Positions 43,986 to 56,519 of a DNA stretch of 64,000 nt are shown here, piece by piece. The stretch spans positions 186,001 through 250,000 of the forward strand of contig WACJ01000320.1 of assembly GCA_008973525.1 (NCBI GenBank). Reading direction: 5' to 3'. Under the pieces are notes generated by a model. It saw nothing but the letters and a program-made list of their open reading frames with translations, made no database searches and had not been told where the DNA came from. The stretch comes from Stenopsyche tienmushanensis (lineage: Eukaryota > Arthropoda > Insecta > Trichoptera > Stenopsychidae). The first letter of the stretch is position 1, and each line of letters starts with the position of its first letter. A program made the translations under genes and the position numbers.

Positions 43986-45515
43986 CTTTGATTAGTTTAT
44001 TTCTATTCGAAACTCACAAAATCGAAATTGTCAATAAGCTTTGTTATACTAATGATTCAAAATATAGAAAGCTGATTAAAAAAAGGACTATTTAATAAAC
44101 AAGCGCTCTATATGTCACATTGACAAATATAAGGTTATGACATTTCAAACGAAACTAGACGCTTTAAATGTTGCCAGTATGAAAATTACATTTTCGCTCT
44201 TAAGCGTTTTTATTTTTACCATCATTAAATTTAAATTAAATCGTTCATTTCATTTATATTAAATAATAAATTTAATATTTTATAGTGGTTCATATTTTTT
44301 TCATTTCATTTAAAATCATTTTTAGCTCCATAAATAAAAAAAAAATACTGTAATTTTAAATTAATGATAATTCTTGGTTTCAGAAATAAAATTACACATT
44401 AATCGAGTTAATATAATTTTATTTCACATATAATTAAATATATTTAAGTATACCGGCCTCATAAAATTATGTTTCACATTTAAAAGTTTAAATAATCAAC
44501 CTCAAACTTGTTCTCAAACATGTTTTGATTCTAAACTAAGCTACTTTATAACACACTTTTAATAAAACTAAATGTCTTTATTATATAGTATATAGTTTAT
44601 ATGAATATTTCATGTATAATGTGCAGAATGTCCATCTTGTTGGAACTATATCCATATCATTTAGTTTAGGCCACACATCCATCCATCCAAAAATGAGTCT
44701 CGCCACTAAAGATGATTTTTTTTGTCGAAATGTTTCTCGAACGGAGGACTGATTTTAAAAATAAAATTTGATAATTTATACATGTTATTCAATACTATAA
44801 CTTTCCATGGTAATTTGCCATACACTGTTGAACAATTTACAATAAATTTGACAGATATTGCTTTAACGACATAGCCGCTATGACCTAATAAATTTCAAGC
44901 GTTCTTATTGAAAGGCCCCATATAATTGCTTAATTCGATTTTTTTTTGCCGATTACATTACAAATTAACTACTTGATTCATTAATATACAATGGTAAACA
45001 AACATACTATAATCTTAATATAGATATATATCGACCTCGAGTATATTTATCGAGATATTTCATAGAAATTAGCCCCCTAAGGTAATTATTGGAAAAAAGT
45101 ACGCTCAAATTCATGTAAAAAAAGAAGTTTTTTTAACGTTTGGATACAATAGAAGTAACCCTTATATAGCACGGTCGTTAAGTTATTAAAAAATGCATGC
45201 TTTTGTAGTTATTACAGTGAATGGTTTGTAATCCAAACGTTCGATCGAATCAAAGCCTTCTTCCAAATCAAATGCTTTTTATAATAAAATGTTTAACAAC
45301 TTCATTGTTTCTATCCTAACTATTATCTATAGATTTTTGGTTTGTCCCAGATGTTTCTTCCAACAATTTTGAGTATCCTCCACATTCATTTCGATATAAG
45401 CTTCTTCTTCTATAAATTTATAATATTCCCATGACTTCAATAGATGCATTGTTTTATAGGAATATCGTGCTATAAGAGGGTTGCTTGTAGACTATATAAT
45501 TTAACTACAAATAGT
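43986..45515. other. Space between Prp4 and the bZIP gene, no gene
   Basis: AT-rich DNA. The first 100-150 bp should hold the Prp4 promoter, but no TATA box or clear element stands out. Near 45280-45330 there is a scrap similar to the repeat at 14309 and 20780 (AAAATGTTTAACAACTTCAT). Confidence 0.5.
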
Positions 45516-45635
45516 CAGTGGCGGATTTAACACTTGAGAGGCCCTTTTTTGAATTACTTAAATTACGCGGTGGGTTTTTGAGGCCCCTTTGAATTTTTGA
45601 AGCACGAGGCGCGCGCCTAGCTAAATCCGCCACTG
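45516..45635. mobile_element. Minimal hAT-type MITE (GTGGCGGATTTA family)
   Basis: A complete 120-bp unit with ends CAGTGGCGGATTTA and TAAATCCGCCACTG and a perfect 8-bp target duplication CAAATAGT (45508-45515 and 45636-45643). It gives the true ends of the family seen as longer, damaged copies elsewhere in the window. Confidence 0.88.
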
Positions 45636-46246
45636 CAAATAGTAAAATTCGTTTATAAAAATAACAATAAACTATATTACACATAGATATAACACTTTTA
45701 TCAATCATCAATAATATTATGAATACCTAAACATTAAATGTACATAAATGATTTCAAATTCAAAATGAAAATATGGCATAAACGTATCCAGGAGGAAGTT
45801 TGGGGAATTAAACCTCCCATTTATTATATTTTTTGCAAATTATTCATCCTTTTTTTAATTATAATAAACATTTTTTGCACACAATTTTCTCGCATTTCCC
45901 CTCATCTTTAAGAGTTTTATTGTTAAATACTGCAAATTAGATTCATAAATTTGGAATAAAATCAGTCACGAACTTCATAATGAGTGCTGAAAATTTGGAT
46001 AAACTAATTGGATTTATTAATTAATTTGTATGATAAATTTAAAAAAAATTAAATATTATCATCATTGAATGATGAACGATATCGTTAGTATTTTTAGCAT
46101 AGGTAATGCCGCGACAGTGAAAGTGTTAACAGGATAAGAATGTTACTTCTAGTAACACACTCCATTTTGTTCACAGCCATATTTAGACTTGTATGTTATT
46201 CAAATAATATTGCCCCTTGAACCCGTTTTTCGTACAGAAATTCTTT

Positions 46247-48838
46247 TTAGTTATTGGATAAGCGTCCAGAAACTGTTGATCCGTTGACTCCAGAAACTCT
46301 ATTGATTATGTAAGAGCACAAATTTCGCTTTTCTTCCCGCAGTTTAAGTAGTTCGTGGTGCAAGACACGATTTTCTCGCTCCAAGATGGCGGCACGGACA
46401 GCAATCTGCAAAAAAATCCGTATGTATGCGTTTATTAAAAAAAAAAAAAAACAGAAAACTGGTTTAAAAACATTTTTTGACCTACTAAACAATTCAAGAA
46501 ATTGAAGAAATTTATGCTCGTCCTTTGAATTATGCGACTTTACAATTACGTAGCATGTAGAACTAGGTAGTTTGCAACACCCGCGCGCTACCATGATATG
46601 TATTTGGTACACCATATGAAATTCTGAAAAATTCCCCGTATTATATTTCATATCGATATTCCCATTATTACAGTCGAGTTGTAGCAAATACATCACCGGG
46701 AAGAAAGGGTTAGACGAGGCCATATGAGCTGCTAAGACGAACAGCGCAGTGGTCGACCAAATGATGTGACCACGCCAGAAATGGTGAAGAAAATCCACAA
46801 ATTGGTATTGGATGACCGTCGACTTTTTAGACGCGTGAACTAGCAGACATGGCAGGTCTTTCAAAAAATGCTGTACATAGCATATTGACTGAACATTTGG
46901 ACATGAAAAAGCTGTGCGCAAGATGGGTACCGCGTTTGCTCACAATGGAAAAGACCCTCAACTGACCCGAGATGTTTATTGGTCCCACTATTTCTGACCA
47001 TGCCAGCCCGCTCAACCAAAATACAAAGCAAGGTGCAAAACCTGATTTTAATTAACCACAAAGACAAGCTCATTCTCAACTTCGAGTGGCCACTTGCACT
47101 CTGAGCCCAAGGAATAAACTACAATAGCTAGATTTTGTAGCTTAAAACTAGTTAAGATAGCAATTAATAAGATAGATAAATATAAAGTTTTTTATCGGAG
47201 GGGAGGGGAGTTTACACTCGTTCGCGACCTCATTTGGTGCGATCCAATTATGTAAGTTAGCCTCTGAGGGAGCTTCCGTGATCATGCAGATGCATAGAAA
47301 ATGCCGCAATAATCCCTAAAAGAGGACGGAATGGCCATAAGAGCTGTGTATTCAACCGGTCTGCTTTTCGGACCGCTGATATGACAACTGAGCGCCTCGC
47401 GATCGGACGCCATACGTGAACATGTCTACTGAACGATTAAGAGCTCTCATTACAAAACGAAGTTATTCGAAGAAGACTGATCGGATGGGTCGAAAACATT
47501 GTTGTCTTTATTTTATTGCGGGCTTATGCCGGTCAACGTTTAAGCGATAACGAAGAAAATAGGGATTAGACAACTTAGTATAAAAACGGACAGTCAAATC
47601 AGTATTGATTCTTGTAAATTATAATGGCCAAGTAAAATATAAATCATGCGCAACTTTCTACCGGGTCGGTATTCGACGTTTTGCACCCCAAGTCCAGTTG
47701 TGCCCATGGCGAGCGCCTGCTTCGCCGCCGCCCCCCCCCCCCTTGTTACGGCCCTGAAGCAGTGATTGGATATGAGAATGCAAATACGTGTTAAGATCGT
47801 GATTTCAATAGCACGAGAGGTCCGTGGAATCGAATGTAGAGATGCTCCATCAATTAGTTCTGGTTTGAAGCCCTTGGCGCAATTTAAGTTTTTGGGCCCC
47901 AGGACCCATTTGGTGCTTTTAAGCCTTAAACAAATTATGACATTCGGCCCTCGATATGTGCGGTTTCTTATTGCGATTTTACTAATACGCGGCATTATGG
48001 CAGTGATCAATCAAGTTTTTTCAATTGAAGGTTGGTATTTCAACCACGATTTCCGCATGCCAGAACGTAATGTTCTTCCCGCCAGCTCCCCAGCGGTCTC
48101 TCTCTCCGGAGAAAATAAAGATCTCGCTCAAGAACGTCTATTTTACATTAATTCTAACCATCTTCTTCTCTTCGGGCATCATTACATCAAATGTGCGATA
48201 GCAAAATAATAACGTAATTGAAATTTCCAGTACTTGTATGCATGGTGCGGCAGGGAAACTTCCTTATTTGAAACGCGCACCATGAAGCGACAATTATTTC
48301 GAAAAGAGTGGGGTGTTTTCAAATAAAATAAAGAGATTAGCTACTCACTTGATCTTCTCTCTTTTTTCGCGCATCCCTGGATTTCTTAGCGGCTTGATTG
48401 TTTCTTCTCCTCCTTTCGTAATACTTGTCGTCTTTGTGTTCGTCCGGTATCGGTCTCTTTTCGCCACGGGGTCTCGAATGCCCACCAGATCTAAACTGAT
48501 CGGATGACCCAGAAGCAAAATCTCCACTGGACGAAGAAGAGGGCGCATTCAAAGAACCAATGCCTGCCAACGTTGAAAACAATATGAAAAACCAGAAATT
48601 ATACTCTCAAATCATCGATATTTTTATTTGCGAAAATTCTACTTACTTGAGCCGCATTCGTTCTGATTGAGCGAATTTGGGGTTGTTCTATTTATGCGAA
48701 GCTGTGGGGCTGTGAGATGACCTAAAGATCCGAGTTGACCCAATTGCTCAAGGGGTGCTAGCATCTCCGAGATCGGTGCTAGAGGGTTAAGTCGGCCAAG
48801 ATGTCCCAATTCACCATTAAAAGGACTATGACCCATAT
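46247..48838 (-). CDS. bZIP transcription factor, CES-2/PAR-like (last three coding exons)
   Basis: Exons on -: 48838-48647, 48563-48349 and 46405-46247 (TAA), joined in phase. The first is L/G/P-rich (LGHLGRLNPLAPISEML) and the second has an S-rich stretch. Then follows the bZIP: KDDKYYERRRRNNQAAKKSR as basic region, continuing across the last junction (REDQ|IAVRAAILERENRVL) into a leucine zipper with heptads up to about EEKRNL. KDDKYYERRRRNN and AVRAAILEREN resemble nematode CES-2, Drosophila CG7786 and giant, and the PAR proteins TEF/HLF, as I recall them. Such proteins bind TTACGTAA-type sites as dimers in the nucleus. Upstream exon(s) beyond 48838 are needed (the first exon listed begins in phase 1) and were not found. 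The 1.9-kb intron 46406-48348 contains mariner and family B repeats. Confidence 0.88.
46740..46960 (+). pseudogene. mariner fragment in bZIP intron
   Basis: Plus-strand remnants (IHKLVLDDRRLF, MKKLCARWVP-like) of the N-terminal half of a mariner transposase, followed directly by family B sequence. The same junction is seen in Prp4 intron 3. Confidence 0.65.
46961..47760 (+). repeat. Dispersed repeat family B, longest copy, with LTR-like promoter
   Basis: Runs from CTGACCCGAGATGTTTATTG through CGGTCTGCTTTTCGGACCGC and the AATAAAATAAAGAC complement to AGTATAAAAACGGACAGTC near 47578, ending in GCACCCCAAGTCCAGTTG and a C-run. TATAAAA followed about 20 bp later by a TCAGT initiator-like motif resembles an LTR promoter. 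Related copies: 49890-50300, 52990-53120, 57350-57790 and 60290-60670. Confidence 0.5.
47865..48110 (+). repeat. hAT-type GTGGCGGATTTAG repeat, internal part
   Basis: Contains GCCCTTGGCGCAATTTAAG, CCCTCGATATGTGCGGTTTC and TTCAATTGAAGGTTGGTATT, in the order shared by the family. The terminal motif is lost. Confidence 0.6.
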
Positions 48839-48982
48839 CTAAAACTGCATTTTTAATACTTATCAAAATATAATTGTAATATGAAATTATGCTTTAAATA
48901 GATGAATAGGGGGGTATGATTTAATTCTTAAGCTTATAATACAAATACATATCAGTACTCGATGAAAGCAATTTTTAGAAAC

Positions 48983-49090
48983 AGTGGTGGATTTAGTACC
49001 TACGTGGCCATTTACGCAATTTAAGTTTAAGGCTCCCTGAATTCATTTAGCTCTCGATATGTGCGGTTTCCTACTATGTACCACTATATC
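48983..49090 (+). repeat. hAT-type GTGGCGGATTTAG repeat, 5' part
   Basis: Starts AGTGGTGGATTTAGTACC and runs to CTCGATATGTGCGGTTTC, where a Helitron-like repeat takes over. Confidence 0.6.
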
Positions 49091-49282
49091 TAATATATAA
49101 AAATCAATATTTGTTTGTCCGTATTTAATGCGCTGCCATACCGTTCATCCGATTGCAATAAAACTTCGTCAACTTATTTCTTACCCTTGCAAAAATAACA
49201 TAGGCATAGTAAAAATATTGTTTGTGTACGTAATTTGTTATGCGAGAAATAGTATTGCAACGTATGCCGGGTAATCACTAGT
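49091..49282 (+). repeat. Helitron-like repeat ending CTAGT
   Basis: Starts TAATATATAAAAATCAATAT and contains TGTTTGTCCGTATTTAATGC and CCGATTGCAATAAAACTTCG. It ends GCCGGGTAATCACTAGT and is inserted in or joined to the preceding hAT-type repeat. Confidence 0.5.
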
Positions 49283-49519
49283 TAACAATAATAAGAAATT
49301 TCTTTCTCTTTGATTGCTAATTGAAAGCATCTACGAATTCAATTTTGTTATTCAGAAGATAATGAAAAAAGTAACTAGTTTTTATCTGAACATTTAACAT
49401 ACATGTGCTAAAAACAACAAGTCTGATAAATGAATCGTTGTCTATTTATCACTTTATATCATACTTCTAACGTATTCATGTCGTCTAAGCTTAATTCCTT
49501 TTGTACTGATGGGATCCGA

Positions 49520-49860
49520 ATGCTATCTGTAAGAAAGGCAATGTATTCACCATTTTGCATCAACGTTTTTCCATGAGAAAGCTTTGTTCGAAATGGGTAC
49601 CGCGTTTGCTTACAGTCGATATGGAATAACAACGCGTCCACAATTCAAAGCGCTGTTTGCAGCTGTTTTAGTGCAATAAAAAGGTTTTTTTCATGCGGTT
49701 TGTGACAATAGATGAAACATAGATCCATCACTATATACTAGCATCAATTTGGTAGTCAGCTGAGTGGACAGCAACCGGAGAAAGTCACCCAAAGTGACCA
49801 AAAAGGCAAATGTCAGTTGATAAGATTTTGGCCTGGAGAAAGAAAGAACCATCAACAGAT
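49520..49860 (+). pseudogene. mariner transposase fragment
   Basis: The + strand has WVP-like RNGYRVC near 49595 and, further on, a degenerate piece around 49760-49830 corresponding to the WTATGESxPKRPK block of mariners. Several frameshifts are present. Confidence 0.55.
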
Positions 49861-49889
49861 TCGCAATAAGGGGAGACAAAGCAGGCGCC

Positions 49890-50300
49890 CGCTACGGGCG
49901 CAACTGGGCTTGGGGCGCAAAACGCAGAATATCGACCCAGTCGAGAGTTGATTTTAATTATTTTCATTTTACTTGATCATTCTACTTTACATGAATCAAC
50001 ACTGATTGGGTCCGTCCATTTTTATAATAAGTTGTCTAATCCCTTTTTTCGTCGTTATCGCTTAAACATTGAGCCCGCAATAAAATAAAGACAACAATAT
50101 TTTCAACCGATTGTAAAATTTATACAACCCACCCTTCATTTTGTAATGAGAGTTCATAATCGTTATGTATATATGTTCGGATATGGCATCCGATCGAATA
50201 TGATCCGAAAAGCGGACCGGTTGGACATACAAAGCTTGTGGCCAATCCGTCCCCATTTAGGGCTTTTTGCGCCATTTTCGGCGGTAAATGTGTACCCGGG
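49890..50300 (-). repeat. Dispersed repeat family B, reverse orientation
   Basis: Landmarks in reverse order: TGGGGCGCAAAACGCAGAAT, CCCGCAATAAAATAAAGACA, AAAAGCGGACCGGTTGGACA and TTAGGGCTTTTTGCGCC. Confidence 0.6.
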
Positions 50301-50584
50301 GCATTACCCCAGGTATTATAATATATTAATATTATTATTTAACTTTTAAAAAAATGAATATCTGGGGGCGGGCGCAAATTAGATACTTATCGTGGGTGCT
50401 TCATACCCTCATTACAGCTCTGACCATCAATTTTAAATATTATATGAAATTATATGAGCACTTAAGCTGAAAGCTTAAATGAAGAAGAAAAATAACTATT
50501 AGAATAATAGCAAAAAAATGTATATCTATTGTCCTGAAACGTCAGCAGAAATGCTTCAATCTTGAAATATCCTTTGTGACAAAT

Positions 50585-50745
50585 TGTGGCGGATTAAATA
50601 TCTGAGAGGCCCTTGGGGCAACTTAAATTTGAGACCCTCTGAACCCAATTGGTTTCAGCATGGGACAAATTCGGCTTAGTTTTTCAACGGAATGTTGCTT
50701 TTTTACCATGATTTCCACATACCGCGTAAAAGTAAAACCGTGTTA
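50585..50745 (+). repeat. hAT-type GTGGCGGATTTAG repeat, degenerate
   Basis: TGTGGCGGATTAAATATCTG followed by GGCCCTTGGGGCAACTTAAA, then ACCGCGTAAAAGTAAAACCG. The 3' end is missing. Confidence 0.6.
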
Positions 50746-51412
50746 TATAATATTAAGGGCAAAATAATACAAATAATCCCAATAAATAAGCTTTTCCATA
50801 AATTAAGTGATGATTTCTATAGTCTATGTCTATGTATAATAAGTCCTCTTGATAAACATCCATTTATTTGGAGGAAAAACAGCTGAAAATTCTACTCTAC
50901 CCAGATTACATCCCTGAAATAAATCCAATTTGGTCAAGTATCATGGAAAGACTATAGGCGTTAAACTATGTGACAAGAAAGAGAATGTTATTATTAAAAA
51001 ATAAAGGCGTACTTTCAAAGTTGTCCCGTTCATGTTCGATCGTCCCTCGCGTACAAGTAGCTAAGTCACCGCTAAACTTTCAATGCTTATTGATCAAATG
51101 ATTCAGAAATGGAAGGATTCATTAGGCAGGTGCAAGGACTACCCTATCATATTGCATAATTATTGCTTCATTGTTATGAGGATGGTTACCATGAGGTGAG
51201 GCCCCAACGGAAGTGGTCATGACAGCCGCGATGCCATCCCTGGGTTCACAGGGGTTAAACGACAAACGCATCAATCAATTAATTCGATTCCAATGGGATG
51301 CTGAAAACAGGATTGTCTGCAATATAAGAGTGTCCAATCCAAACTTGTCCAAACTCCGAGTAACTTTAAAAATGCTAATTTCTACAAAGCTCATCATTGC
51401 TAAAAAATAATG

Positions 51413-51570
51413 CTCATGGCGCAATTTAAATTTGAGCCCCATTTGACCCTAGATATACGCGGCTTCATGTTGTGCAGAAAAATAAGATTTCTAAATGCCG
51501 CGTAAAAGTATAACCGTATATTTCAAAGGATGAACATATTCTTTAGGCAATTTCTCAAATCCCTTTCAAA
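51413..51570 (+). repeat. hAT-type GTGGCGGATTTAG repeat, internal fragment
   Basis: GGCGCAATTTAAATTTGAGC, then TGCCGCGTAAAAGTATAACC and TTTCAAAGGATGAACATATT, the same blocks in the same order as in the other copies. Confidence 0.55.
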
Positions 51571-51663
51571 CTCTACACTAAGAAAATATATATGGCCAGC
51601 TTTATAACGACCAAATTCTTGATAAGAATTTAAAGGAAATATTTGAACACTACCATCTAAAGC

Positions 51664-51760
51664 AGGGATTCTCAACCTTTCTGTGGTGCGAGCGCATTCG
51701 AAATCGCAAAAAATTATGGCGGGCGCAATTCAGATTTTTTAAAAAATGAAAATATTATGG
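51664..51760 (+). mobile_element. hAT end fragment (CAGGGATTCTCAACC)
   Basis: CAGGGATTCTCAACCTTTCT resembles the terminal repeat typical of hAT elements (CAGxGGTTCTCAACCTT). No matching right end was located. Confidence 0.45.
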
Positions 51761-54429
51761 AGATCTTTGACATTGCATTTCATTTGCTGATATTTCTCAG
51801 TTGTGTGATGACAATTACAATCGTAAACGATCATCATTTTTGGCATGACTTTTAGATTATATAATATTCATGGTGGGAAAAACAGATTTGCACAAATATA
51901 AGTAACCAAAGCATAAGCATCCCTTTTTTAAAATTATTTTACTTTTTACTTAAGAAAGATTTCATTCGCATAGTAAGGTTTTAATATGAAAATATTAAAA
52001 ATCTGAAATTCTTTAATTTTTGATGTTTCTTCTTGAACAATTTAGCAAAAGAATTTGTTCTACTATAGATTTAACAGTTTCGGTAATGTACTTGTGTAAT
52101 AAAAGTAAAATTTCGGGTTTTTGTTCCGGTTCAATTTCAAATATTTGTATCGGTTCAGTTACGGTTTCAGGGAAAAGCAACGAGTAATTAATTTTTCAAT
52201 TTAATTTTTTTTTTCAATTTTTAAAAGATTAGTTTTAAACAAAACAAAATGGCGGCATTATAATGTATCCATTAGGCGCTTTTTTGTGATATCAATAAGT
52301 TGTCCATTTGTCGGATTTTTTCTATTGATCTGAAATTGATTTTTATTATGTGCAGGATAATAATATACACATAAAAGTAAGTAAAAAATTTTAGTTAAAT
52401 TTTCATATATTCGTTCATATAAGTAATTTATTTACGCGAAAACCTTAAAACTTTAGGTATATCCAATTAACAATATCATATTGTGAGAAACTTTTTAAGG
52501 CCTATCTTAGGGCGTTTTTGAAAATGCAGGTTCGAGATAATCTCATTTAACCCATTGACGCACAGTTACCGTCAAATATCTTCATGCGCCAGTAGATAAT
52601 ACCTGCTTATTGCGCCTGGTAAGTCTATGCATACCGTCTTCGCCGACATTTCAAATCTTATCTCGCATCGACGAAACTCATCAAAACGAAAACAAACTTA
52701 AGTGGCTCAAAGACTCTCAAACTTCTCTAAATAAGATAAATTACATTAAATAAATTATTTAATTTTGCTTTAAATTAATGTCAAATTTCAGAGTAATAGT
52801 AATGAGAAGTACTTGTTTTCAACCGTATTATTGTGACAGAGGACCCTATTCAGTGTGTCTTGTATGCATATTGCTCGATATGCAGACTTATCTGGCGCAA
52901 TAAGGAAATAGTATCTGCAAACGAAGACGCAGGCGAAGAAAGTGCAAGACACAAAAAATAACTGCATAATACTGCCATCAATGCATTTAGAGAAAAATGG
53001 TCAAGTAAAATAAAAACCACGTGCAACTCTCAATCGGGTCGGTATCCTTCGTTTTGCGCCCCAAGCCCAGTTGCACCCGTGGCAGGCGCCTGATTTGCCA
53101 CGCCCTGGTTACGGCCCTGGTTGTTTGTAGATATTTCTTTCTTGGAAATATTTAGAATTTTATAGTTATCATGCAGGCGGCAAATATATTATAAATAATT
53201 AATTGATGAGTACATAGCACTAAGAAACAAATTTTGAATCTGGGAGTCCCAGTCTGGGTACATAGCGAATATAAAGGAAGAGATAACCTAAAAAAAAGCA
53301 TAATATTGACTCAGCAATGTTATCTGAAGTATTGATATAACAGGATACAATTATCAGTTGAATACAATTAAAGATATTCTGCATAAGTCCACCAAAGTCT
53401 CTTTTTAAAACGCATATCGAACCGAAAAAACCGATATTTTTAAATCGCTTCAGTTCTTGTTTTCGCATCGATAAAAACAACTGTTTTACCGGTTATCGGT
53501 TTCGGTTCATTCTTTTTTCACCCTTGGAAAGTGTAAGAGGTAATTTTTCAACAAAATATTTATCCAAAATTGTTTTTTGGCCTTGAATGTTTTTATACAG
53601 CTAATTATTTCAAGTAAATATTTGTTTTTCAATGAGTATCCAAACCATTTTTATCAATGTTTGGTCATTTTAAAGCTAAAATATATGCTGGAATGGTAAT
53701 TCCAATAACTTTTAAGATGATAAAGAACTTTCACAGTTAGAATTCACATCACAGAAAAATACAATAATAAAATAAACCTATTACAATACAATTACTTCTT
53801 TTATTGTAATGCTTCCAGATGACACTGCATCTAATAAATTTCAAACTTTTAATCAACAATGTTAATTTCATTAACTGAACCATATAAAACAGTATAATAT
53901 TAGGTCAATTTTAAAGGGGAGGCAATTAAATCAGATAAATATATGCAATTATATCACCTGATGGGAAAAAAAGATGTCCACATCCAGGAAAAAATTGTAA
54001 AGGCGGTAAAGATGGAGCACCCATTTTACTATCCAGAACCTTGATATCACTCGAAATTAAAAGCGTTTTTGACTAGTTTATTAATTATAAATTAATTAAT
54101 GATGTTTTAATATTTGTTATTATAATAAATCACAATTCTAAACACATTAATTAATATTTTATGCAGGGATTTGATTCAAATTTAATTGCACTTTGAAGAT
54201 ATCGCCGATATTTAGACGAAATAAATCGATTTAAAAATACTAAATTTAAGATTTATTTAGTAAAATAAACCAAAAGCACACCGCATACGACCATGCACAT
54301 CCCTGTTTGAACAATTATTATCTTATTTGAACGGTAGGAGCGCGACAATCGACGAAACGCAGTATTTAGCTGGCTAAAGAATAAGTAAATATTTGTCGTT
54401 TCATCATAGAGTGGTCATATTATGCTACA
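51761..54429. other. Repeat-rich intergenic DNA, no gene
   Basis: Contains scraps only: CGGTTC-rich MITE relatives near 52.1 and 53.5 kb, a TTAACCCATTGACGCACAG end resembling a piggyBac-type TTAA terminus at 52547, and a family B piece at 52990-53120. I saw no conserved frame. Confidence 0.5.
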
Positions 54430-54610
54430 CTTGTTACTTCGGAGAGGGGCGCCGTGATTGGCGCCGGTCGATTAAGCCACGCCTCATCCGTCTCCCATTG
54501 GTCGAAATACATGACCAGTAATTACGCGTAATCACACAACTTTTCCACATTACGCCGCTATGTCATTTCCATGGGTGGGTGTCGCGATTATATCCGATTG
54601 GGATAATTAT
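54430..54610 (-). promoter_or_regulatory. CCAAT-rich GC-richer segment, candidate promoter or enhancer
   Basis: Against an AT-rich background this segment has three ATTGG motifs (minus-strand CCAAT) near 54457, 54497 and 54594, and the 12-bp palindrome ATTACGCGTAAT near 54521-54532. The strand bias of the CCAAT boxes points left, toward the bZIP gene about 5.6 kb away, whose first exon is missing. No start codon with a good donor was found, so the assignment is tentative. Confidence 0.3.
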
Positions 54611-55120
54611 CTTTATGTCGTATACAGGACCAGCAAGAAAATATTTAATACACGCTTTTAATATTATTTTTTCATACTAATCTACCTCGAAATATGCTTC
54701 AAATACGTGAGCTTTCATATGTATTTTTATATTAATCACACATATCAGACCGCTGATTGACACTAATTTGACAAAAATAGATTTAAGGTGTCATCTCACT
54801 TTATCACGTCAAAAAAATGTTTTTTTTTAATTTCATTTTTCAAAAGTATGTACATATCTCTAAGAATGTCGTCCATAATTTTGGTGAAGAAATTCGGATT
54901 ATTTCAATGCTTTATAGCTATGCTAATTTGCGAAATGCGCTCGAAACAATCACTCCGTCAGGATTGCGCCCCAACGACTCTGAGACCGCTGCAGTCGCAG
55001 ATTTATAACTAACTAGGAACTAATAGATGTATCTAATTATTAAAGCTTAGCTATATTTTTTGTGTCTGAATTTTTAACGACGTCATGGGGATCACGATTC
55101 GTGGAGACGTACCATGAAGA

Positions 55121-55261
55121 ATGTATAAAGCATTACTAGCCGCCGAGGCTCTGAACGTTCTAAAAGAGCTAGAACAGCCCGCAGAAACGCCAGATAAGTC
55201 AAAAAAGACAAGGACTGAGATAGCTGAAGGATTGATTTATGGAGCTGCAATCGCTGATTAA
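55121..55261 (+). other. Small open frame of unknown origin
   Basis: Forty-six codons starting MYKALLAAEALNVLKELEQP and ending YGAAIAD. It has a protein-like helical composition and lies among repeats. It could be a piece of a transposon protein; I do not recognise it. Confidence 0.3.
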
Positions 55262-55845
55262 TAGTATGTTTCCATTTTCAACAATTTTTTAGTACTTTAA
55301 ACGCGTTTTTTTCGAAGTGACATTTTTGCATGCGGCGTTTATAGAGTTTCGAAAAACCAAGTCTGTGGACTGAAATTTACAAGCTTATTTTATACTTGTA
55401 TGCCTATGGTGGTTCGCAAAATCAGGTCAAAACGTTTGTTTTATCTTGCGTTTTACATTGAAAAAAACATCTTTCCCCCAAGAAAGATGTTTTTTTTTTC
55501 CAATTTTTTTTTCAAACCAGCGCCATTTTGTTACTTTTAAACCAAAAATATCGATTAAGTGTAATATAATAGCGACACTCATACTTCTTGCTTCAGATAA
55601 GCCCGATGTTTTAAAAATAATATATTTTAATTATGAATTTATATTTTAGTATTATATAAGAGTGCTCTAATAAATTGCAAAAATATTCATATAATTATAC
55701 GGTGTATTTACTGTAAAAAAAGTAAAAAATTGCTTATATTTTGGATCGTCAAAGTGAATGGCGAATAGGGGGGGGATCACAACCATCAGTTGCTTTGGTT
55801 CCGCGTGTTGTTGGCCATTTTGTTCAATCACAGTAAATTCTTCCG

Positions 55846-56330
55846 ATGGAGAGGTCGTCACGCGCTCCCGCCTCCTCCAATCCGTGCGAGATCCTCGCGG
55901 TCATCCGTCTTTTGACTTTGCAGAACAATACCGCCGCGAATATCCATCGGAAGCTCGTGGAAGTTTATGGTAGTGATGTGATGAGTCGACAACGTATCAC
56001 GAAGTGGGTTTGCTTGTTCGGAGATGACCGTATTGATACTCACGACGAGGCAAGGAGTGGGAGATCATCAGTCATTTCTGACGAACTTGTACAAAAAGTT
56101 CAAGTACAAGTGCGAAAAAACCACTTTGTGACGCTTGATGACCTTCACGAATAATTTCCTGATATGTCTCGAAGTCTCCTTGTTGATATTGTGTCGGAAA
56201 ATCTTGGCTACAAGAAGTTGTGTGCGAGTTAAGTGCCCAGAATGCACAGATGGAGAAGCTTTTCTGGACTCTATCGTGACGGGGGATGAAAATCAAAAAA
56301 TACCCAAAGTCCTAAAGTGGACGTGAAACA
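55846..56330 (+). pseudogene. mariner transposase N-terminal half
   Basis: Plus-strand frames read AVIRLLTLQNNTAANIHRKL, then SRQRITKWVCLFGDDR, DEARSGRSSVISDELV and, after stops, GEAFLDSIVTGDE (first catalytic D). The helix-turn-helix and GRS linker are typical of mariner transposases. Stops near 56152 and 56230 kill it. Confidence 0.85.
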
Positions 56331-56519
56331 TTGACTTTGGACAAGCATATTAGTTTGTCAAGATCTTTATTTTTTTAGCGTGAGAAAGAAAGACCTTCAA
56401 TTATGGGGAGCTGGCGGAAAGAACACATCTTTCCGAACCCAAGCTCGAGTCGTCAAGCTTATTTTCTGTGCGTCCGGATTCTAACTTTGCACACAGGTAG
56501 AAGACCACTAATAATCTTA

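Noticed and set aside
46406..46921. Upstream extension of the last bZIP exon frame
   Set aside because: The frame runs through a TTTTTTTGCAG acceptor into intron sequence containing mariner DNA; the zipper is continuous only with the exon at 48349-48563.
47766..48209. 147-codon plus frame
   Set aside because: It lies over a hAT-type repeat and reads as repeat sequence in other copies that have stops.
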